Shown: positions 48,945 to 59,839 of the stretch, in pieces
Layout: each line of letters starts with the position of its first letter
Numbering within the stretch: the stretch's first letter is position 1
From: Lineus longissimus
Taxonomy: Eukaryota; Nemertea; Pilidiophora; Heteronemertea; Lineidae
Assembly: GCF_910592395.1 (NCBI RefSeq)
Contig: NC_088326.1
Location: 9,863,001-9,927,000, forward strand
Direction: 5' to 3'
Length of the DNA: 64,000 nucleotides
The notes under the pieces: model-generated
What the model was told of the DNA's origin: nothing
Seen by the model: only the letters and a program-made list of their open reading frames with translations
The model's database searches: none
Made by a program: the position numbers and the translations under genes

Positions 48945-49085
48945 TCGCCAAAGAGGGTAGTATTTTGCCCTGTTTGGCAAGCCCGGCTTGCCGAACAGGG
49001 TGGCTTTTTAGTGCTGTTTGGCAAGCGGCTCTCCAAACAGGACAAAAAAAGATGCCTGTTCGGCGAGCGGCTTCCCAAATAGACC
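48945..49085. repeat. Array of palindromic 28-30-bp units
   Basis: Four successive units of the form TGTTTGGCAAGC...GCTTGCCGAACA, each able to fold into a hairpin, lie about 40-45 bp apart. The best is at about 48968-48998 (CCTGTTTGGCAAGCC then CGGCTTGCCGAACAGG). Arms vary between units but changes often keep pairing. A lone unit is at 48565. The spacing and inverted symmetry are not explained by any gene here. Confidence 0.75.
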
Positions 49086-49089
49086 CGGC

Positions 49090-52008
49090 CTATATTGTAT
49101 ACGAAATAAGTTCTTAACAAAGACTCGTATAAGCATCCTATGGTGATATTTGACCTGGGTAGGCGCAACATGTATTTCCCTCCGACATTCAAGGGTAAAG
49201 CCAATAGCACACTGTTCACCAAAAAGTGGAAAATGAAACACCTCGCTCCTAGAATTCAAATGACCTTCTCCGCTTAGTAAGCAAAACATGGTTCCTCCAG
49301 CTTTTGATGGTCGATTGATGAGCGACGACATTTCAAAAAATCTTGTTGCGCCACGAAAACACTTAGACTAGCCAACGGATACATGTTATGTTAACGTTAT
49401 TTATAAAGAAGTTGCAGAATGCCGCCGGCTACCTCTGATAATTATCTATTCTACCGATATATTGCTTTTTGTATGGCTTTGCGGTGGATTATGTTGCCGA
49501 GATAGCCTTTGTTGGCTGATAAAAGATACACTGGGGCATCACAGCGTCTCGCTAAAGTATAATTACAGCTAGTCTAATTAGTTCGGCGGGAGTCGTGACA
49601 ATCTAAAACCGGCCACGGCGATTTAGCGGAATCAGTGGAAATTGTCGAATTCGCGGAAACGGGACAGAAACAGCCTAAAACCGTTTAAGAATATCGATAT
49701 TTTACAAATCAATATCAATTTGTAACACTCGTCAGTTTTGTCTTCTTCAAATCGCACAAATTCCTTATGCAAGGATAATTTTTTCCCTAATGCTTTGATA
49801 AATACTGAAACTTTAAACAATTGATACCGATGGAATATCACAAATTTTGATTTATACTTAGTACTTAATTTCGATAATCTCATCTGTATTTACATGTAGG
49901 CTGTTTTCACCCAGTTTCCGCCGATTCCACAGTTACTGCATATTCCGTTCGGTCGTCATGGCCATCTTTGCAAGGGAAAAAAGTAATGTTTTTTTTTTAC
50001 ATGACAGATGTAATCACATAATGTTCTTTGTCGCACTCCACCTACATATAGGGAGAGCTTTTGTTACATTCTGTAATTTGATTTGCCATGTACTCCTTTT
50101 ACTAAATAGTGTAGTCAAGATTACGGTGTTTGTCGGTTGATAAAAGGTGAATTAGGTCAACGTGGGCGTGATTATCATGACAAGCTGCGAGACGCCGTGT
50201 AAGCCTGTTAATAAAGATATGGATGTTTTCTTGTCCTCCCGATTTAAATGCCATGCACTTTTCAGATCACCGTCCACTGCGGTTTGCAATTTCCAGTGTA
50301 GCAGTTAAAATGGTCCCCCTGAAGAAGTGTCTTGCAATTTTATACTCTGACGGATTACGGCCAAAAATACAACTCCCTTAAAAAATAGAAAATAATCCCA
50401 ATACGCATCACTGCTGTTTTATTGAGACTAGGGGTGAAGACAAAGGGTTTTTAAAAAAAGAATATTGGTGTGTGTATCTCAATAACTTTTGTGAAATTAT
50501 GGGTGGTGAAAATGCCCTAAAATGCCCAAATCCTTGGCACTGAAAGCGCTCATTTGTTACACGGAAATTCTATCCCAGAACATTTCACACCACACCAGAT
50601 CTTTGCTTCATTGATTACTCATTTTACCAACGTCAACTGAGAGATGTTGTGACCTCATTTTCACTCATAATTTACAATAACAAAGGAACCAGATCATAAT
50701 TCACAATCCCGATCCTTCGGAATGCAAAATCAAAGAAATATGTTTTATTTCACTGCACCTGCAACGAAAAAAAAGATGGCTCATCTGCAAAAAAAACACA
50801 CACAATATTTTACTACTTGACGGAATCAGCAAGTTAATGTTTAATTCAAAAATGATATCCTCGGGATGTTATAATTCGTATTCTCATTCTGACTGCACGT
50901 CGGCTTACCCGAGCCAATCAAATTCTTTGAATAGCGACGCGCAAAAGTAATTCTCTATGATTGATAGCATTGTATATCTTTATGATTTATCGTGTCGCTT
51001 TTTCGTTTTTTCAATTCGGAGCCGCGCTGTGGCCGGGTCGCTGATGTATATGGTTTTCACTGATGTTGACATTCCTTTGTGACTTTGGAAATGAAATCGA
51101 TGGCTGCTGCCATCAGGGCCGTCCACGGTCTCCAAAGGGATCAAATTGCTCCCGCTGGTGATTTAAGTATCATCTCAAAATTGCTTGATGGCATGAGAAA
51201 CGATTTTTTTACGTGGAGACTACAACTCCGATAAAGCTTACATGTTTTGAACAACCCACCCGTGGTTGGTGGTGGTATGGGTGGTTAACGGTTTGGGTCG
51301 TGTTTCCCTCCGTGGTAATTATATTCCATAGATTAAATGATTAGTTTCGATGCATTTCAGACAGGAGAGACCTTCGTGAAAGATAATTGAACTGTCACAC
51401 CTGCCTATTTCGATCTCCCTTTAACTCGAAAATCCGATGATGCTTCAGGCCATGCTAGATGTGATCCCAAGGCGCCCTTCCTTCCCCTTAGATAAACATA
51501 CACGGTATTTTAATCGGATGTAGAACACCCTCACAAAGACAACCGGTTGTGAAAACACCCTGGATCGCTGCACCTGTCTCGTAATAACATGATCTTCTAA
51601 GCAATTTAAGACATGTGTGTACTTAGGAGGCAGATGTCATCGACCCGCAGTTCTTTCGACCGAACCCTTCTGTCCACATTGAAGTGAGTAAAATTGAAAA
51701 CTCGTGTTCTACACATTCAAGAAAATGTGAGGTTTATACATCAGAGGGTTAAGGATGTGGACCGCAGGCTTCTGTGTGCCATTGGGCATGTTGGGCAGCA
51801 CTTTTCTCGCAGCTGTATAACCCGTCCGATCCGTGGCACGGGTAAATTACTAAATGTACATGACTGTATATTGCATGATTTTAATACTCTGTTTCCTCAC
51901 GTATACCGTCTTCCAATACCGCTAATACAAAATAACAGTGTCCATACATTGGGTGGGGTACGCAATAGGGTTCACCACATGCGGGGCGGTTTTTCTTTGC
52001 CCACATAA
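49090..52008. other. Intergenic, no gene recognised
   Basis: AT-rich, with short frames only. Nothing with domain motifs or matched splice sites on either strand. Confidence 0.4.
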
Positions 52009-52199
52009 TGAATAGGCATTTTCCATTTGCTCCACCTCGGTCACACCATGACTAAAGCCCAAACACGATTGTCTGGTAATACAATCCATTCAATTCATTT
52101 AAAATCCAATCGACCAATGGTAGTGGACTGCAAGTATCGAGTGTCTCTGGTCATATGTCCACGCCGCGATCTGAGCCATCAGTCCAATCCACTAGGCCT
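52009..52199 (+). repeat. About 190-bp dispersed repeat, copy 2
   Basis: Partner of 28471-28662 in the same orientation, at about 85 percent identity by eye. Confidence 0.8.
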
Positions 52200-54220
52200 A
52201 CCCTTGGTATTAGGTATGGGAGGTATTCATCCCTTCGGGCCTCTTAAATATGGCGCCCAAAATCGGTATACGTGAGGAATATATCATCAAGCCAATGGAT
52301 TCCAACGTAATCCTAGTTCAACATCTCCTTATGGTAGGTAACATTGTTTTGCATAAATAACACAATGTACTCTTAATATGCAGCCAAGCGTGAAAATAAT
52401 TGGGTTGTAAGGAAAGAATGGCTGAGCTAATGACATTGTTTTTTTTCTGTGCACATGGTGTGTATTCTGCCTTGTTCATTTTCATGCATAACCGTTGGCA
52501 TTGCTGGAGCCAGTTTAGAATCATCGTCGAAAGACGGCGCTGACAGCCAGTTTCATGGGGGTCGCCACCGCAAGACACGTTTTTGGTTGACTGAGACATG
52601 TATCATGTGTTTATAGATTTGTACGCTGTACTGTATAGACACTTGTACAGTGCTGATATTTAGCGAAATCGTTCCATCCGACGTTAAATCAGCTAGATAT
52701 TGCAAAATGGGACTCATGCCGATCTTTCAACGTTGTGCATATTATCCACGGGAGGAGCCGATAGACGATCACCGCCGGGTAGGTCGGCATGAATGGATTT
52801 TAGATTGTCGAACTGACTGAATTGATGCGGAGTCTCTCAAGGAAAATGTTCTGCAGAATTCCCCGAATCTGTCACCGAGGCCCCATCTATGTAGGTGATA
52901 CGAATTAACAGATCAGAGAGGAACAGTTTGGTCATGAAGCTCAGTCCAAAGTCAGATAATTCCAACCAGTAATTCACGCTACAGAGCCCAAAACGATGCG
53001 CACAAAGCATTTACGACATTTATTTGGACTTCAATTCAGTGCAAGAAAAAACTGCCAGATTGTGTTCAGTAAATGACACCGGCAAAAAAAGTCCAGTCGA
53101 AAACGAGTAACTTGAGGAGTCGGATATTGAACTAACCAGACACGAAATTATCCTATAATTATTGCAATAAACGGTGTATTTTGGTATTTAAGGGAATATT
53201 TGCTGCAGGGTTAGCAAATATTAATGATGCTGTGCTGATAGGTGATAGATGATGGGTAGATTACAGACCTATCGCCCCAAGCAGTACGAGTCATTCGTCA
53301 TCATCGTCATCATCATTAGCCATGGTCGGTAGCACACCAAGCAGAAACAAGCTTCCTTCATCTGTCCCTAACCTAGTGAGGTCCCCAAGCACGCCAAGTA
53401 GTCGTTGTTCGAGAAGACTGTCCCCGTCTCCTAAGAACTGATTGGATGTTTGACAGGTAGGACCCTTATCTTGTGGCCACGGCGTCTTCTGTGATTTGAC
53501 GGTTGGTGTTGGTTCATGTACGGTAAACAACGATGCAGAATTGGTAGTTCGCTATCACTACGTACATGGGGGGGGGGGGGGGGGGGTCCATTTGCTGAGT
53601 GGGCACCGAGGACACCGATATAACCATCTTTTAGGAAGGTGTTCTTTAACAGTCCTACGGTATGGTTTGAGATCTGGAGTATCAATGTTGACGATATCTA
53701 AGACTATCTAAAGATATCATATCAACATGTTTTTATAGTATATTTACTGACACTACGCAAATTCAATAATCTACGAATAAAAATTACGAGACTTTTTCTC
53801 AAGTGCACAATTTCTTTTTTTCGTCAAGTATATGTTATCAAGTATATATAGATTAGAGTTTCATAAAGTGCCGCTCCAGAATTATGTTGATAATATCCCG
53901 ATCCGTGCATTCTTAAGATAAATTGTTTTCTCTCGGACCAAAGCAAGACTAATGCATCCAAAAACCAGAATGAACCAATTTCCTCTACCAGAACTGACGA
54001 GAAAACGCACGCAAATATCTACGTATGAATAGTTTGATTATGAAGACATTGCCGGTGATCGGCCCTTCCGATTTGCTAGTACGAGCAAAAACTAGTTTTG
54101 CTAACTTTGCCAGCGTGTCGCCATGTTTTGAATGAGGATTGAGTGTAGAAAATACCGTTTCATTGTAATTGTAATAAAAATCGCTTTCAGTGTAAACCTG
54201 CCCCAAACCGCTGTAGAGAA
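52200..54220. other. Intergenic, low-complexity tracts only
   Basis: Contains a GAT/CATC-type microsatellite at about 53296-53318 (which makes an acidic minus-strand frame by chance) and the longest poly-G run of the window at about 53569-53587. No gene recognised. Confidence 0.4.
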
Positions 54221-54229
54221 ATCAGGCTT

Positions 54230-54770
54230 TAGCGTTGGTTCACATTGAATGCGATTGCGACAACGTACTCCATACCAACAGGCGAGGTTGATTTACACTG
54301 AATGCGACTGCGAAGTTCTTGCAAAATTGCGTCATATCGCAATCAGTGGAAATCAACCCTACAGTGAGTTATTTCGAAATCGTTGCTTTATCACCCAAAG
54401 AAAACATAACCGGATTGCACACAAGACGATGTGACGATATTGCTGCTGCGAGCTGCAGTTTATCGCAGCATCCAGATCGTCGAATTGCAGTGTGTGTTCT
54501 AAGTAGTTTGATTCTTAAGAGCCGCGCAAACGGGTACTTTTTGTCGCTTCCCACCTCCAACTTTAATTGCCGCAGTAGGACAAATGTTTCTCGTATATAC
54601 GGGCAATTCCGTTAATCGAGTTGGGTATTGGTCGCTGTTCGCTGCGATCACAAGTTCTTGTCGCAGAAGCATGCGATGATTACAGCGAACAAGCGATTTT
54701 CGTTGCAAGCGATCGTGATCACAGGCCGCAACGATTTAAATCGATTGTTTGCGGGACGCTTAATTGCGTT
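54230..54770. repeat. TGCGA/TCGCA-rich segment upstream of GPCR 2
   Basis: Phrases such as TGAATGCGATTGCGA, TGAATGCGACTGCGA, CGCTGCGATCACA and GCAAGCGATCGTGATC recur. The first two form a direct repeat about 54 bp apart, and the right part carries inverted forms. It may be a degraded inverted-repeat element or a cluster of binding sites ahead of the GPCR gene. Confidence 0.4.
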
Positions 54771-55091
54771 CCACTCCAGGAATTTGGAAGGTATTACATG
54801 ATATCATTCGCCGAATGAATGCTCTCTGTCACATGATGTCGTAACGAAACATCAATATTCAGCCTCGTACCAAGGACGTTGTGGACTTTGAATCTGCGTC
54901 ACGATCGGCAGAAAACGGAGTAAAATATTCAAAGTTTGTACCAGGAATGCCTTCGCCGAAAAAAATAGTGAATTGGAGTTCTTATAATTGCCCAAGGTTA
55001 GATTGTATCGAGCAACCGTTCAGATAATTCGAGATTCTGCAGCGAGCTGAGATTTTTGAAACGGTAGAAAATTCTTCACCGAATCCCAACA

Positions 55092-56099
55092 ATGACTGAA
55101 AGTGCAGTCACCGCTGTCGGGCCGGAGGTGGGCCTTAATGATTTCTGGCAATGGCGGGCACAGTCGTTTCTCTGGAAGTATGGCCCGCCATTTCTGATCG
55201 TAGTCGGTATAATCCTGAACTCTTTAACAATTGTAGTCTTACTGAAACAAAAGTTCGGTAAGTCTTCAACACGAATACTATTGATTGCCCTTGCACTTTC
55301 TGATTCGTCATGTCTTCTCATCGAACCGTTTTTCCATTGGGCAACGAAGATATTCCCGGGTTTTAACAAACGCCGATTTTCGGCCGCCCCGGCCTCATGT
55401 CCATTTCAAATTTTCTTCACGTACTTTATCAGACAGTTTGCAAGTTGGATGGTCATGTTTCTAACCGTCGAAAGGTGGCTCTCGGTGTCTTATCCTTTAA
55501 AAGCAAGGCTTCTGTGTACTGCACGACGAGTGTGGGCGAGTATATCTGCCGCTGTAATCTTCCTTTTACTTCTCAACGCGCACATTCTGTTTTTTTATCG
55601 AGTTGGAAACACATTTAGATGCAGCATGAAATGGAACCAGGAATATGTTAATTTCTTTTTGACATTTTGGTATTGGATTGACATGATGTTGTATTGCGGG
55701 GTACCCTTCTTGGTGATCGCTTTGTGTAACCTCAGTATATTGCACGCGCTCATACAAAGCAATCTAAATCGTAAACATCTTCATACAACAGAAAATAAGT
55801 CAGAGGGCGATGCTTCTCGTTTGACAAGTGTAACATACATGCTCACAACTGTCAGTATTTTCTTTATTTTGCTTACTTTGCCCAGACAAGCTTATTTCAT
55901 CTGGGTAGGCATGCTGCCGCCCGCAAGCGAGAGATCCATGGAACTAATCGCTAACAGCTACCTCGCTTACAGTATTGCCAACTTGATGAGTTATATTAAT
56001 AATACAATCAATTTTCTTCTTTACTGCATCAGCGGAAGGCATTTTCGTCAAGAAGTCGTCAAAATGTTTCGAAAGATCAAATCCGGTCATGATCAGTAG
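55092..56099 (+). CDS. Rhodopsin-class GPCR, orphan peptide-receptor-like
   Basis: A single 335-codon exon with seven hydrophobic segments (about 32-52, 61-80, 104-128, 146-168, 186-214, 248-271, 286-311). Landmarks are N43 in TM1, SD (D71) in TM2, ERW (127-129) in place of DRY, a C103/C177 disulfide, P205, P264 and NTINFLLY (304-311) in place of NPxxY. A short basic tail follows. This variant of TM3 and TM7 is common in expanded invertebrate peptide-receptor families; the ligand is unknown. It differs strongly from the GPCR at 41811-43037, so the two are not a recent tandem pair. The start is the first Met in frame and gives a 31-residue extracellular N-terminus. Confidence 0.92.
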   Translation: MTESAVTAVGPEVGLNDFWQWRAQSFLWKYGPPFLIVVGIILNSLTIVVLLKQKFGKSSTRILLIALALSDSSCLLIEPFFHWATKIFPGFNKRRFSAAPASCPFQIFFTYFIRQFASWMVMFLTVERWLSVSYPLKARLLCTARRVWASISAAVIFLLLLNAHILFFYRVGNTFRCSMKWNQEYVNFFLTFWYWIDMMLYCGVPFLVIALCNLSILHALIQSNLNRKHLHTTENKSEGDASRLTSVTYMLTTVSIFFILLTLPRQAYFIWVGMLPPASERSMELIANSYLAYSIANLMSYINNTINFLLYCISGRHFRQEVVKMFRKIKSGHDQ

Positions 56100-56104
56100 G
56101 GCTG

Positions 56105-57385
56105 TCCAAGTCTCTCCAAATAGCCTCCTTTCCGTTATTACTTATAATCTGCATCTCTGAATAAGAATAGTAATTCCGTCTGTGAACTACACAGCAATAA
56201 CGATATCTCGATATGTAGTGCAGCTGAGATTTCGCAGAGATGCGTTGCATTCCATTTGCTTCGATCCATGGAAGAGTGCGAATTACCATTTTATTGCATT
56301 TTCTACTACCATCAACATCCGAACAGCCACAAAGTCAGTCGGCAATTTTGTCAAATAGTGTTAAGTTCGTTAAACTATATAAACTTTAGTTGGTGCATGT
56401 GCTATATAGGTCATTTCGACTAGAATTTATGTTTTCCATCATACTAAAAAAGGACCGCTTACGTTGGTGCAGGCATGTGGCGCCAACCCCGTTCAGATTG
56501 CCAAATTCAGATACCAACTGAACAATTGGTTGATGTACTAGAATTACCAGATTCATCTTACCAAGGATTTATCATTTGTTCATCATCGTACACTATCAGG
56601 TTGGTCACTTGACCAATTGAGACTGGTGAATTTTGATCAAATGACCAATTTGTATTGGAATAGTCGGATTGTTAATAGTAGGCCGTGGGTGTTTGTAAAG
56701 GAGCGATTACGACTTCACTGTAAAAACACAACTGTGTTAGACTTAATTAATAAAGGTATATATTTAACAGTTAACATTGATCGAGCTTCCAAAGTTTAAA
56801 ACTGGAAAGCATCTGTAGAATATAGTTTCCAACTGGAAAAGCTTTTACCATCAAATTCATATACAATACATGTAAAAGTGTGCAATCAATGGATTGGGAC
56901 AGCTTATGAATGATGGTTTGTTTATTTTCCAATTATTCTTTTTTATACACATCACGGCAAATCGCGAGTAAATAATCATCTACTCGCAGGTCAGCTTCTG
57001 ATACTGCAAAAGGTCATAATTCTCAAACCAACTAAACAAATTGGTCGCGACAACTGGTCGGTTGGTCGTGCCAAAACTTAACAAGCATTTTGGTCGATAT
57101 CCACTGATCAGGTTGGTTGATCTGAGCCTTTGTAGAATTGACCAAGTTAACACCGAGCAGTAACTGCCGAACTAGCTTTGTCAACGGACCAATTGAGTTG
57201 GTAAACTGATACTTACGCTGGTAAGTTGATTACAAAGTTCGACCATGGAGTTTGGTCACCGTTTGAAAACCTTAAAATGTTCTAATGACCAATTTTTCAC
57301 TAACTTTTTTATCAAGGTACAACTTTGCTGATGGCTGATGACATATTGGTGCAACTTATTGCCTGTGTTTTGCAAGAAAGTATCA
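56105..57385. other. Downstream of GPCR 2, ACCAA/TTGGT-rich
   Basis: No gene recognised. From about 56515 to 57340 the words TTGGT and ACCAA (often GACCAATT or TTGGTCG) recur unusually often on both strands, which gives the interval many short potential hairpins. Confidence 0.45.
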
Positions 57386-57776
57386 AGTTTAAAGTCTATA
57401 CCTAAACACGTTCATGGTGTTAGACATGTTAGAAATAGAATTGAAAAAGGGAAGGATTAGGCAGTTGAGAATGTCTGACAATGAGTTTAGCACTTTAAAA
57501 TATCACTTTACAAGTGCCGGGACAGGATTACAACCATGGCTATGAGGATTGGAAAGACAAATGTCTCGGCCGGATAAGTTTAAAACTGAAAGTCTTTACC
57601 TTAACACGTTCATGGTGTTAGACATGTTAGAAATAGAATTGAAAAAGGAAAGGATTAGACAGTTGAGAATGTCTGACAATGAGGTTAGCACTTTAAAATA
57701 TCATTTTACAAGTGCCAGGACAGGATTACAACCATGGTTATGAGGATTTAATAGACAATGTCTCGGCCGGATAATC
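57386..57776 (+). repeat. Two-copy tandem repeat, period about 198 bp
   Basis: Two adjacent copies (57386-57576 and 57577-57776) share AACACGTTCATGGTGTTAGA, AGAATGTCTGACAATGAG and TACAACCATGG. Both read an open frame containing MVLDMLEIELKK and RQLRMSDNE before a stop. The frame resembles no family I recognise. It may derive from a transposon coding region or be chance. Confidence 0.8.
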
Positions 57777-59496
57777 GGATGACAGCATCCGCTAAAGTTT
57801 TCAAAGATAAAAACATAACCTTTTTTTGACAAAGTTTGAAGCCAGAAGAAGGTACTTGACTTTGTACCTGATGCTCTCTCATAGTGAGAATAAAGTAATA
57901 ACACCACTACTGCAACAGTAGCTGATTTGTATATGATTAAGATCGGATTATCTGATTAAGATTAATAGTAGTTTCACATGTTAAAGGGGTACGCCGTACG
58001 TAATTACTGGTGGTCCATAAAAATACAGTCAATACCCTTTGCTGTATTGTAGTTATTATGCATACAAATTTGCTGAAAGTTGGCATCAATGGTACATGAT
58101 TATCTGTCTACACAAAGGCAATGCTAAAATCTATAACCGGTACGTATTAACGCAATTCGAATTTTAAATTCAATTACAAATTCAAAGTTTTCAACGAATT
58201 GCGTAGGCCTTTATTAAGTGGCAAACCGCACTGAGCATCCTTTTTGTAATTCGCCGTACGACCTCTCGCCCGAGGTTGATCCCCGTCCTTAAAAGGGTCT
58301 ACCGGAGCGAGAATACAATATCGTCCTTCGCGGGTTTTGCTAATTGCTGGTCGTGGTACTCAATGATGAGACTAATTAATTTCATCAGATAGAGCTATTA
58401 GTGTCTGATTGATATTCCAAAACTTGCCCGTGGTTACACTAAGTGCGAATTAGACATCTGTGATTGTCTGGGCGGATTAGTTACTGACATGCCGGTTATC
58501 ATTAAAGGGAGAGTGACGGGAAGACACCATTCTGATGGAACTCATGAGCATGCTGGACACATTGATCTTACATACACAACAGCCGTCATGGCCGAGTCAT
58601 TTGTCTAGGGCGTGCAGTTGCACAGTATCGTGAGAGACTAATGCATTCGTATTTCGCACGATACTGCGTCGATGTGTAAAGCAGCTCTAAGGCGCCTGCA
58701 ACTAACCCAAGGATTGTATTTCCAGTAAACGTACTCTAGACTCACTGATGTAAGACCGGTTCATTATCTCTAGGCATGACCGCCCCTTGCACAATGCACA
58801 TTGAACAGGCCATTAAGGCCCCTTCATATCTGATTGGCTCCAGGGCCTATATCTGCCTGTCATTCGGAACCCTTGCTGTGAAATCGACACAAAAAACGAC
58901 AAGGGTACATGAGATGATGTCATAATCATCAGACATGTTATATTGGCTCTCTCGATTGAACAATATTGAATGACATCGAACGACAACAGGCATAATACAT
59001 CTATGGGGGCTTGGCTTGCATATTCGAAAACGGCCTTAGATGGGTGAGGATTTTCACAGTAACATGAGAGACTGATGCATTAGTATTTCGTACGATACTG
59101 CATCGATGTGTAAAGCCGTAAAGGCTGTAAGAATCATCATGCCACAACATACGTTTCGAATCTGCTTTTAGTACGATATGACAATTCAGTCTGAACAATA
59201 CCCGGGGAATAATACCATAAACCATCGATGATTTCACCAGGGGCATATGACGACGATAGCCAATTATATAAGAATGGTAATCCTCACGCACTGAGCCAGT
59301 TAATAGTACTTGAGTCGCACTAATAATGCACTAATAGGCCATTCGTATTCACCTCCTTTTGCTGATGACAGACTTGCATGTATCGATATAATCTGTTAAT
59401 CTATTCCATTGATATTTATGAGATGTAGTTACTGGTCAATAGCCATAGGCCAGGGCAATTTTTATTTTCGATGACTTGGCGCAGTTTATCAAAACA
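57777..59496. other. Intergenic with a 72-bp direct repeat
   Basis: The segment at 58620-58692 (CGATACTGCGTCGATGTGTAAAG) recurs at 59054-59128 in the same orientation with several mismatches. Otherwise nothing was recognised. Confidence 0.5.
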
Positions 59497-59832
59497 AGTT
59501 ATGCTTTGGCGCTAACCTCACTAGTTGCTTCATTATGTCCACTACCGACTCGATGTGACCCGCTCTACCAAAACTAGGCGCTTGTCGCATCTAAACTTGA
59601 CAGGTTGATACGGACTTGTTGTTCATTTCCCTATTGTAGACCTTTTGTTGAATGTGACCAAATCAGTTTGTAATAGATTTCACAAAAGGTCTACAACAGG
59701 GAAATGAACAACAAGTCCGTATCAACCTGTCAAGTTCAGATGCGACAAGCGCCTTGTCTTGGTAGAGCGAGTCACAGTTATGCTTTGTCGCTAACCTCAC
59801 TAGTTGCTTCATTGTGTCCACTGCAGACTAGA
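59497..59832. mobile_element. Fold-back element between 57-bp direct repeats
   Basis: Positions 59554-59776 form an inverted repeat with arms of about 95 bp (TGTGACCCGCTCTACCAA at the left tip, CGGACTTGTTGTTCATTTCC internally) and a loop of about 35 bp. Direct repeats of about 57 bp flank it: 59497-59553 and 59776-59832, sharing AGTTATGCTTTG and CTAACCTCACTAGTTGCTTC. The direct repeats are far longer than a transposon target duplication, so the structure arose by duplication around an insertion or is a composite unit. Confidence 0.8.
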
Positions 59833-59839
59833 TACTAAA

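Noticed and set aside
53291-53530. Minus-strand frame ending in an acidic D-rich tail
   Set aside because: The tail is produced by an ATC/GTC microsatellite and the rest lacks motifs or splice support.
58260-58300. tRNA-like phrase near GGTTGATCCCCGTCC
   Set aside because: No cloverleaf with an acceptor stem and anticodon arm could be built around it; the same holds for other GGTTCGA-like words in the window.
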